DNA from: CALARM01 sp036746235
GTDB taxonomy: Bacteria; Vulcanimicrobiota; SpSt-956; JAKJGF01
DNA length: 11,641 nucleotides
Assembly (NCBI GenBank): GCA_036746235.1
Contig: DAIOEN010000220.1
Location: 1-11,641, forward strand
Direction of reading: 5' to 3'
Below are positions 6,251 through 11,641 of the stretch, in pieces. The position numbers and the translations under genes are program-made. Position 1 is the stretch's first letter. Each line of letters opens with the position of its first letter. The notes below the pieces were generated by a model that had not been told where the DNA came from, did not search any database, and saw nothing but the letters and a program-made list of their open reading frames with translations.

Positions 6251-6330
6251 ATGCAAATGCATAGGAAATTTTTTATGTCGTAAAGTTTAGTTTTATAGTT
6301 GTTTAAGGGTTATGGGGGAGGAAGCTTTAA

Positions 6331-6365
6331 AACCCAGAACCTGAAACCCAAAACCCAAAACCTAA
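6331..6365 (+). repeat. Five AACCC-family heptamers
   Basis: Five consecutive heptads: AACCCAG, AACCTGA, AACCCAA, AACCCAA, AACCTAA. A GGGTTAT-GGGGGAG stretch just upstream (6308-6321) is a diverged inverted partner, as in the better-preserved copy at 10199-10254. The array ends 21 bp before the true start of the prenyl synthase gene and would otherwise be read as a false N-terminal extension. Confidence 0.88.
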
Positions 6366-6372
6366 TTTTAAC

Positions 6373-6376
6373 AGGA
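6373..6376 (+). promoter_or_regulatory. Ribosome binding site that decides the 6386 start
   Basis: AGGA lies nine bases before ATG 6386 and after the AACCC heptamers. It is modest, but together with family alignment it favours 6386 over the upstream in-frame TTG at 6299. Confidence 0.55.
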
Positions 6377-6385
6377 ATATGTTTA

Positions 6386-7354
6386 ATGTTAAAAGTAAAT
6401 TTTATAAAGGATGATCTTTTAAAGGTAGAGGATTCATTACATAATATTATTGTATCGGGAGTTAAAGAGATACCTCAGATTTACAATCATACATTGCGGG
6501 CAGGAGGTAAAAGAATACGTCCTGCCCTTGTAATATTATCTAAAAAAGCATTTTCCGGTAATCATGATGCACATGTTATTAAATTATCTATGGCGGCAGA
6601 AATTATTCATTTAGCCTCTTTGATTCACGATGATGTCATAGATGATAATAACCTCAGGAGAGGAGTTTTAACTGCCAATTATAAGTGGGGTAATAAAATC
6701 TCCGTATTTGCCGCTGATTATATACTTTTAAAAGGATTAGATTTTCTGTTAGATGACTTCAGTCCTGATGTGGTGCTTCCACTTTTTTACGCTATTTCTC
6801 TCATGTGTGAGGGAGAACTCCTGCAGATGAAATATGTTCATTCTCTTGATTTGAGTGAACTGGATTATATGAAAATAATTGAGTGTAAAACAGCATCTCT
6901 CATGTCAGCATGCTGTGAAGCAGGAGCAAGGGTAGCCAGGGCAGATGAACCTTCTGTTTCTGCTCTCACTTCTTACGGACATTTTCTTGGTATGGCTTTC
7001 CAGATAGTTGATGATATTATGGATTTGACTCTTACCTCTAAAGAAACAGGGAAGAGTGCAGGTAATGACCTGAGGGAAGGAAAAATGACATTACCTGTAA
7101 TAAGAGCTTTTATTCTGGCAGACGGAGATGATAAAAGACTGTTCCATAGATTAATAACCCTTTACAGACAAAATGCCTGTGATTTGAAGGAAATAATTTC
7201 TTTGATAAATAAATATGGCGGTATAGAATATTCCAGAGAAAAAGCTCTTGAATTTGGGAAATTAGCTGTTAAAAAATTAAATAGTATTTCAGATTCTGAG
7301 GCTAAAAATAGCCTTATCGAACTTGGAGATTATGTGATTTCAAGAGTATGTTAA
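6386..7354 (+). CDS. Trans-type polyprenyl diphosphate synthase, medium/long chain
   Basis: This is a 322-residue class I isoprenyl diphosphate synthase. It condenses isopentenyl diphosphate onto an allylic primer, most likely to make the side chain of a respiratory quinone at the membrane surface. Visible motifs are AGGKRIRP (39-46), binding the pyrophosphate; the first aspartate-rich motif DDVID (82-86) followed by RR (91-92); KT (168-169); and FQIVDD..D (205-213), the second aspartate-rich motif. Both DDxxD motifs are intact, so it should be catalytic. The residues five and four before the first motif are A77 and S78, small residues that in the family allow long products (C30-C40 types) rather than C15-C20; exact chain length is not readable. 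I start at ATG 6386; a start at 6299 would add 29 residues of translated AACCC repeats. It precedes the reductase gene by 12 bp, probably as an operon. Confidence 0.93.
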   Translation: MLKVNFIKDDLLKVEDSLHNIIVSGVKEIPQIYNHTLRAGGKRIRPALVILSKKAFSGNHDAHVIKLSMAAEIIHLASLIHDDVIDDNNLRRGVLTANYKWGNKISVFAADYILLKGLDFLLDDFSPDVVLPLFYAISLMCEGELLQMKYVHSLDLSELDYMKIIECKTASLMSACCEAGARVARADEPSVSALTSYGHFLGMAFQIVDDIMDLTLTSKETGKSAGNDLREGKMTLPVIRAFILADGDDKRLFHRLITLYRQNACDLKEIISLINKYGGIEYSREKALEFGKLAVKKLNSISDSEAKNSLIELGDYVISRVC

Positions 7355-7366
7355 TGGAGGATTCTT

Positions 7367-8647
7367 ATGAAAATTTTGGTTGGTCTTAGAAGAGAAGATA
7401 AGAATATATGGGAAAAAAGGACAGCTCTCACACCTGACCAGCTAAGAGAGCTTTCTATGGATGGTTCTATTGGTTTTATTGTTCAGCCTTCAGGGATAAG
7501 AGCTTTCAGTGATAGTGAATTCGAACATGCAGGCATAACAGTGCATGAAGATCTTTCTCAATGCCAGATAATTATTGCCATAAAAGAAATTCCTTTGAAT
7601 TTTTTCGACCATAATAAAACCTATTTATTCTTCTCTCATACAGTAAAAGGTCAGAGTTATAATATGCCTATGCTCAAGAAGATCATGGAGAAATCGTGTC
7701 AGTTGATAGATTATGAAAAGATTGTAGATGAACATTCCAGACGTCTGTTATTTTTCGGTAAAGAAGCAGGTTATGCAGGTATGTTTGAAAGTTTTTATGC
7801 CCTGGGGAAGAGATTGGCAGTTAAAGGGATTAAAAATCCTTTTTCTGAATTGAAACAATGTTATGAATATGGAAATCTTGCAAAGCTTAAATCCACACTT
7901 CATGATATTGCTCTTAATATTAAAAAAGATGGACTTGGAGAGATCTGCCCTCTTACCTGTGGTTTTGCAGGCTATGGAAATGTTTCCCGCGGAGCGCAGG
8001 AGATATTTGACTTACTTCCTTTTATAGAGATAAGTCCGGCAGAATTATGTTCAAAAAAACTTGATTCTAAAAATCATCTTTATAAGGTTGTATTTAAAGA
8101 AGAGCATATGGTAAAGCCGAAAACCGGAAAATTCGAACTTTCCGATTATTATAATTATCCTGAAAAATATGAGTCTGTCTTTGAGAGTTATATACCCCAT
8201 CTTACTATGTTGATAAACTGCATATACTGGGATAAGAAATACCCCCGTCTTGTTACCAGACATTATCTTAAAACTCATGGTGAACATAAATTGCTGGTTA
8301 TTGGTGACATTAGCTGTGATATAAACGGTGCGATTGAATGTACTGTTAAAAGTACAGATGCCGATAAATCTATCTATGTTTATGATCCTGTGAGTGAGAA
8401 TATTTCAGATGGTGTTGAAGGGAAAGGGATTGCAGTAATGGCAATAGATAATCTGCCAGGTACTCTTCCTTTGGAAGCATCCAGGGATTTCGGAGAAAAA
8501 CTTAAGAAGTTTATTCCGGAGATTGCCGGAGCGGATTATTCAGTGGATTTTGAGCATTGTAATCTTTCCCCTCCCATTAAGAATGCCATGATTGTTTATC
8601 AGGGGAAACTTACGCCGAAATATACGTATCTTGAAAAATTTTTATAA
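7367..8647 (+). CDS. Lysine-ketoglutarate reductase (saccharopine-forming)
   Basis: This is a 426-residue protein matching the N-terminal half of animal and plant LKR/SDH (AASS), of the alanine dehydrogenase/transhydrogenase-like fold. It joins L-lysine and 2-oxoglutarate with NADPH to form saccharopine (EC 1.5.1.8) in the cytoplasm. Recognisable family segments are GLRREDKNIWEKRTALTP (6-23), QPSGIRAF (40-47), FFSHTVKGQ (88-96), LIDYEKIVDE (113-122), FGKEAGYAGM (130-139), the nucleotide-binding GFAGYGNVSRGAQEIF (199-214), INCIYWDKKYPRLVTR (283-298) and GDISCDINGAIEC (313-325). Length fits the reductase half and the frame is intact. ATG 7367 has GGAGG (7356-7360) six bases upstream. The matching dehydrogenase is the next gene, so the two halves are separate proteins here. 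The first heptamer of a repeat array begins two bases after the stop. Lysine breakdown or stress response is more likely than fungal-type lysine synthesis, by inference. Confidence 0.95.
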   Translation: MKILVGLRREDKNIWEKRTALTPDQLRELSMDGSIGFIVQPSGIRAFSDSEFEHAGITVHEDLSQCQIIIAIKEIPLNFFDHNKTYLFFSHTVKGQSYNMPMLKKIMEKSCQLIDYEKIVDEHSRRLLFFGKEAGYAGMFESFYALGKRLAVKGIKNPFSELKQCYEYGNLAKLKSTLHDIALNIKKDGLGEICPLTCGFAGYGNVSRGAQEIFDLLPFIEISPAELCSKKLDSKNHLYKVVFKEEHMVKPKTGKFELSDYYNYPEKYESVFESYIPHLTMLINCIYWDKKYPRLVTRHYLKTHGEHKLLVIGDISCDINGAIECTVKSTDADKSIYVYDPVSENISDGVEGKGIAVMAIDNLPGTLPLEASRDFGEKLKKFIPEIAGADYSVDFEHCNLSPPIKNAMIVYQGKLTPKYTYLEKFL

Positions 8648-8648
8648 A

Positions 8649-8739
8649 GTGAAAAGTGAAGGGTGAAGAGTGAAGGGTGAAGGGTGAAGAGTGAAGGGTG
8701 AAGAGTGAAGAGTGAAGAGTGAAGAGTGAAGAGTGAAGA
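8649..8739 (+). repeat. Thirteen GTGAARR heptamers in tandem
   Basis: Thirteen exact 7-bp units: one GTGAAAA, then a mix of GTGAAGG and GTGAAGA, with the last six all GTGAAGA. The array begins two bases after the stop codon of the reductase gene. Regular 7-bp period without spacers rules out a CRISPR. Similar heptamers occur at 2514-2526, 4766-4832 and 10176-10189. Confidence 0.97.
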
Positions 8740-8742
8740 GTC

Positions 8743-8840
8743 ATAACTGGTCACTGGTCACTGGTCACTGGTCACTGATAACTGGTCACTGATAACTGGT
8801 CACTGATAACTGGTCACTGGTCACTGATAACTGGTCACTG
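8743..8840 (+). repeat. Fourteen GTCACTG/ATAACTG heptamers in tandem
   Basis: Fourteen 7-bp units, nine GTCACTG and five ATAACTG in irregular order, starting three bases after the GTGAARR array. On the other strand the units are GTGACCA and GTTATCA frames. Together the two arrays occupy nearly all of the 216-bp gap between the two saccharopine genes; only the ribosome binding site region (8841-8863) is free of repeats. No promoter is evident. Confidence 0.97.
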
Positions 8841-8863
8841 ATATTAAGGAGGTAATTAAAAAA

Positions 8864-10186
8864 ATGAAAAAAGTATTAGTTCTGGGAGCAGGTCTTGTAT
8901 CGAGGCCACTGGTAAAATATCTTCTTGATCATGGTTTTAAGCTTCTTGTCGCCAGCCGTACAGTCAGTAAAGCCGAAGCTTTGATAGAAGGTCATCCTGA
9001 CGGAGTAGCTCTGGCCTTTGATATTACCCGTGACGAAGCGAAATTAGACGATCTTGTTTCACAGGTTGATCTTGCTATAAGTCTCTTACCCTATACCTAT
9101 CATGTCCGGGTAGCAGAAGCATGTTTGAAATTTAAAAAACATATGGTTACGACATCTTATGTAAGTGATAAGATGGGACAATTACATGACAGAGCAAAAG
9201 AAGCAAATGTAATGCTGTTAAATGAACTTGGTGTTGACCCGGGTATAGATCATATGTCTGCTATGAAGGTTATTCATCATGTGGAGAAAAAAGGCGGAAA
9301 AATTACCAGTTTTCGCTCCTACTGCGGTGGCCTTCCTGCGCCTGACGCAAACAATAAACCTTTCGGATACAAATTTTCCTGGAGTCCCAGGGGGGTATTG
9401 ATGGCAGGAAAGAATTCGGCACAATATTTAGAAGATGGAAAAGAAGTTTTTATTCCCGGTGAAGACCTGTTTGATCATTATAAGAGTTTTAATATAGAAG
9501 GTGTCGGGGAATTAGAAGGATATCCCAATAGAAATTCCCTTCCTTATATAGAGAAATACGGTCTATCTCATACAAAAACTATGTTCCGTGGAACCTTCAG
9601 ATATCCCGGATGGTGCAAAACTCTTAAGAAAATTGCCGATATGGGATTTTTAAGTGATGAGAAAGTGGAAATATCTTCAGATCTTACATTTAAAGATTTT
9701 ACTGCCGGACTTGTACAGGTATCTAAAGATAATTTGAAAGGTAATCTGGCAGCTAAACTCGGTATAGAAGAAGACAGTCAGGCTATAAAAAATCTGGAAT
9801 GGCTCGGCCTTTTCAGCGATGAGCCCCTTCCTCCGGGACAGAATACACCTCTTGACATACTTGTAGCAAGAATGCTTGAAAAACTCTCCTATGAAGATGG
9901 AGAAAAAGATATGCTTGTCCTCTATCATGAATTTATGGCAGAATATCCGGACCATAAGGAAAAGATTACATCAACCCTTATAGATTTTGGTATACCTTTC
10001 GGAGATTCTTCTATGTCCAGAACTGTAGGACTTCCTGCAGCCATTGCCACACGATTTGTGCTGGAAGGTAAATTTAATTTTAACGGTGTTCTTATACCTG
10101 TAATACCTGAGATTTATGAGCCGGTTCTTAAAGAACTGGAGACTCTTGGTATAGCATGTAAAGAACAGTATTTCAGTGAAAAGTGA
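8864..10186 (+). CDS. Saccharopine dehydrogenase (glutamate-forming type)
   Basis: This is a 440-residue protein matching the C-terminal half of animal and plant LKR/SDH. It would oxidise saccharopine with NAD+ to glutamate and allysine (2-aminoadipate 6-semialdehyde, EC 1.5.1.9). Family segments are a Rossmann start VLVLGAGLVSRPLVKYL (4-20), SLLPYTYH (73-80), NELGVDPGIDHM (120-131), SYCGGLPAPD (152-161), YKFSWSPRGVL (169-179), ELEGYPNRNS (216-225), FRGTFRYPGW (241-250) and TVGLPAAIATRFVLEG near the C-terminus. All are in one intact frame of the expected length. AAGGAGG (8846-8852) lies 11 bases before ATG 8864. Its last codons (AGT GAA AAG TGA) and the stop fall within GTGAAAA heptamers, so the repeat defines the exact C-terminus. 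No allysine dehydrogenase is in view. Assignment to this subfamily rather than a lysine-forming one rests on the motifs and the neighbouring reductase. Confidence 0.95.
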   Translation: MKKVLVLGAGLVSRPLVKYLLDHGFKLLVASRTVSKAEALIEGHPDGVALAFDITRDEAKLDDLVSQVDLAISLLPYTYHVRVAEACLKFKKHMVTTSYVSDKMGQLHDRAKEANVMLLNELGVDPGIDHMSAMKVIHHVEKKGGKITSFRSYCGGLPAPDANNKPFGYKFSWSPRGVLMAGKNSAQYLEDGKEVFIPGEDLFDHYKSFNIEGVGELEGYPNRNSLPYIEKYGLSHTKTMFRGTFRYPGWCKTLKKIADMGFLSDEKVEISSDLTFKDFTAGLVQVSKDNLKGNLAAKLGIEEDSQAIKNLEWLGLFSDEPLPPGQNTPLDILVARMLEKLSYEDGEKDMLVLYHEFMAEYPDHKEKITSTLIDFGIPFGDSSMSRTVGLPAAIATRFVLEGKFNFNGVLIPVIPEIYEPVLKELETLGIACKEQYFSEK

Positions 10187-10189
10187 AAA
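10176..10189 (+). repeat. Two GTGAAAA heptamers overlapping a gene end
   Basis: GTGAAAA GTGAAAA followed by GTGAC. The first unit and part of the second are coding; the dehydrogenase stop codon TGA (10184-10186) lies within the second unit. Confidence 0.85.
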
Positions 10190-10198
10190 GTGACTGAT

Positions 10199-10254
10199 AG
10201 GTTTTGGGTTATGGGTGATGGGTTAGAATATTAAAAACCCAAAACCCATAACCT
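10199..10254. repeat. Inverted GGGTTAT/AACCCAA heptamer hairpin
   Basis: The left arm 10199-10216 (AGGTTTTGGGTTATGGGT) pairs with 10237-10254 (ACCCAAAACCCATAACCT) over 18 positions with two mismatches and a 20-nt loop. It is a better-preserved relative of the repeat at 6308-6365. It lies 12 bp after the dehydrogenase stop, so it may also slow or end that transcript, although no T-run follows. Confidence 0.88.
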
Positions 10255-10256
10255 GT

Positions 10257-10292
10257 CCTCCCGTCACGCGTTACCCGTTACCCGTTACGATT
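10257..10292 (+). repeat. 36-bp heptamer cassette, copy 3
   Basis: CCTCC, heptamers CGTCACG, CGTTACC, CGTTACC, CGTTACG, then ATT. Exactly the same length and architecture as copies 1 and 2, with five differences from copy 2. Here it sits between convergent genes, not upstream of a start, so it is not specifically a leader element. Confidence 0.93.
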
Positions 10293-10307
10293 CTCATATA
10301 AATAATT

Positions 10308-10334
10308 CAGGGGCAGAACATTGTTCTGCCCCTG
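10308..10334. terminator. Strong hairpin terminator between convergent genes
   Basis: CAGGGGCAGAAC (10308-10319) pairs perfectly with GTTCTGCCCCTG (10323-10334) around a 3-nt loop: a 12-bp GC-rich stem in AT-rich DNA. It is 18 bp past the lipoprotein stop. In the minus direction it is followed by AATTATTTATAT, in the plus direction by a poorer CCTGTTTCCC. It most likely ends the lipoprotein transcript and may also act for the dehydrogenase gene. Confidence 0.78.
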
Positions 10335-10352
10335 CCTGTTTCCCTCCGATTA

Positions 10353-11549
10353 TTATTCCAGAGTTGCCTTTGTCAGAGGTATCTCATCAAGGAATATAAA
10401 TTGATCTGAATCGGAACTATGTTTTGCTGTGATCATTTTGATCATTGGCTGTGTGCCACCATTGAGGGCACTACCGAGTAAAGTAGACGGAAGATACTGA
10501 TATGGTGCTACAGCCGGCTGAGGATTCGGGTAACCACTTTCCAGAACGAAAATGAAGGGCTGACTTGTATCATTATCCGGTTCCGGCTCCAGTGTTACAT
10601 ATGCTCTGTAGTTTCCGTTTGCAAGATTTAATGCACTTGATACGAAACCACCGGGATTCTGTCCTGCCTGTGAAAATTCCAGTCCCGGATATTTTGGATA
10701 TTTTTTGCTTCCTGCAGGATTCATAGTTGAATAGGTCAGAGCATTCAGTTGATCTGCAGCCTGAGGATCTGTGAATTTTCCAAGGGAATAATAGTTTCCT
10801 GTATTGATATCCCTTACCCATGCCTCATATTTCAGGTATCCATTTCCAAGAGCCGGAATATATAAACCTTTATAATCCTGTGAACCATTTTTAAACCATA
10901 TACCTGTTCCCTGTGTACCTTTTACATTTTCAAGGGTAACCATACTGGGTACATTATCACTGGCAAAGTCCTGTGTGGGTATGTATACATTGTTTGTATT
11001 GCCTGCATATAATCTCATAGGACATACTCTGTTGGAGAATGTTCCATACATAACAACTCCGCCGATAGTTGGATCTGAGTAATCTTCTCCTGCCGGTTCT
11101 ATTGAAAGATAAACGCGGTAGGCTTTGCTCAAGTCAACATTCATTGTCTGACCATATACGGGGAAAGCTGTCTGATCTGATGTTCCGTAAAGCAGTGTCC
11201 TGGAAGGATCCATTATCTTTCCGTTTGGTGTTACAATAAATTTTCCAAGACTGTACATCCTGTCGTTATTTACTATGGGATAGACATTATCTGAATCATC
11301 TGCAATGTCATCCTGTCCGGGAAGTACTGCCCATAATTCATAGGTACCGTTATTGACTCCAAGGTCAGGTAACTGTATATTACTGAGCCTTATTTTAATT
11401 CCTGTTTGATCTACGGTAGTGGAAGTACTGCTGTAAGGCCAGTCAGAGTTTGAACCGCCTGTGCCGGAACCGCATCCGGCTACTAAATTTAAACATAACA
11501 TAAGTGCAATGAACATAGATAAAACCAGATATAGTTTATTTTTTTTCAT
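10353..11549 (-). CDS. Lipoprotein with two RskA-like domains
   Basis: This is a 398-residue secreted lipoprotein. It has a basic start (MKKNK), a hydrophobic h-region, and lipobox V23-A24-G25 before C26, so it should be lipidated and membrane-anchored outside the cytoplasm. Two diverged copies of one domain follow. In copy A (about 48-172): GTYELWAV (68-75), YSLGKF (99-104), LSKAYRVYLSIEPAG (140-154), then VVMYG. In copy B (about 204-340): YLKYEAWV (238-245), YYSLGKF (253-259), LANGNYRAYVTLEPEP (309-324), then FVLESGY. The order YELW, LGxF, VxLEPxG, V-x-x-G is that of the extracytoplasmic domain of anti-sigma-K factor RskA. There is no cytoplasmic sigma-binding part, so it is not itself an anti-sigma factor by this evidence. 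It may sense or bind something at the cell surface. No good ribosome binding site lies close to the ATG. Confidence 0.88.
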   Translation of the reverse strand: MKKNKLYLVLSMFIALMLCLNLVAGCGSGTGGSNSDWPYSSTSTTVDQTGIKIRLSNIQLPDLGVNNGTYELWAVLPGQDDIADDSDNVYPIVNNDRMYSLGKFIVTPNGKIMDPSRTLLYGTSDQTAFPVYGQTMNVDLSKAYRVYLSIEPAGEDYSDPTIGGVVMYGTFSNRVCPMRLYAGNTNNVYIPTQDFASDNVPSMVTLENVKGTQGTGIWFKNGSQDYKGLYIPALGNGYLKYEAWVRDINTGNYYSLGKFTDPQAADQLNALTYSTMNPAGSKKYPKYPGLEFSQAGQNPGGFVSSALNLANGNYRAYVTLEPEPDNDTSQPFIFVLESGYPNPQPAVAPYQYLPSTLLGSALNGGTQPMIKMITAKHSSDSDQFIFLDEIPLTKATLE

Positions 11550-11597
11550 AATAAAAGCTACGGATAAAATAACCTTCTTTGAGATTATTCCGTAAAA

Positions 11598-11610
11598 CCT
11601 CCTCCTTTTT
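11598..11610 (-). promoter_or_regulatory. Strong Shine-Dalgarno-like tract with no nearby start codon
   Basis: AAAAAGGAGGAGG reads on the minus strand, ending 48 bases before the lipoprotein ATG. The intervening 16 codons are open and in frame with the lipoprotein but contain no ATG, GTG or TTG. It could be a standby ribosome site, a relic, or mark a non-standard start. Confidence 0.4.
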
Positions 11611-11641
11611 GCTCTAGTTTAAGAGATATTTCAAAATAAAA

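Noticed and set aside
6299..6385. 29-codon extension of the prenyl synthase starting at TTG
   Set aside because: It translates AACCC heptamers and adds residues not expected in the family.
8649..8840. CRISPR array
   Set aside because: Units are 7 bp, directly adjacent and without spacers; no cas genes are present.
8649..8840. Replication-origin iterons
   Set aside because: No DnaA boxes, replication initiator gene or AT-rich unwinding region is seen beside the arrays, and related heptamers occur in several other gaps.
8648..8863. Lysine riboswitch controlling the saccharopine genes
   Set aside because: The gap is simple heptamer repeats with no sign of the conserved lysine aptamer core; the leader of the reductase gene is only 12 bp.

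Overview
This is an AT-rich bacterial window. It suggests a free-living bacterium of a poorly sampled, repeat-rich lineage. The signs are many tetratricopeptide (TPR) proteins, a lipoprotein with a clear lipobox, a trans-type polyprenyl diphosphate synthase (respiratory quinone tail) and a split, eukaryote-like saccharopine pathway. I cannot name the phylum from sequence alone.

Left part (1-3311, plus strand). The window opens inside a gene whose visible N-terminal part is a perfect 42-bp (14-residue) acidic repeat followed by a helical region of unknown function. After it come a small double-CXXC zinc-ribbon protein, a zinc-ribbon plus TPR protein, and a J-domain-like plus TPR protein that has lost the HPD motif. 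Two minus-strand genes (3324-4626) converge on this block: a 3-TPR protein and a predicted beta-rich protein, 7 bp apart and probably one operon. A 398-bp divergent intergenic region full of repeats separates them from an 11-TPR protein at 5025-6227 that has a good sigma70-type promoter. The co-location of J-like, zinc-ribbon and TPR proteins hints at a protein-interaction or chaperone-like module, but nothing here proves it.

Right part (6386-10186, plus strand). This holds a polyprenyl diphosphate synthase, 12 bp ahead of the lysine-ketoglutarate reductase half of the saccharopine pathway, and then, after 216 bp of tandem heptamers, the saccharopine dehydrogenase half. In animals and plants the last two are one bifunctional protein. 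Together they would convert lysine plus 2-oxoglutarate to glutamate plus allysine. On the other strand at the right end is a lipoprotein (10353-11549) made of two diverged copies of a domain resembling the extracytoplasmic part of anti-sigma-K factor RskA. A strong hairpin terminator lies between it and the dehydrogenase.

The most striking non-coding structure is a set of intergenic tandem repeats, nearly all with a 7-bp period. Read on the suitable strand, the units are variants of GT-R/T-A/T plus a three-base tail: GTGAARR, GTRACSS, GTGACCA/GTTATCA and GTKWTGG. One family occurs three times as a fixed 36-bp cassette (CCTCS, four CGTYACS heptamers, ATY). Two of these cassettes form near-perfect inverted repeats around the divergent intergenic region, and each sits just upstream of a ribosome binding site. 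These repeats also create false N-terminal extensions of two genes, which I corrected, and supply the stop codon of the dehydrogenase gene.
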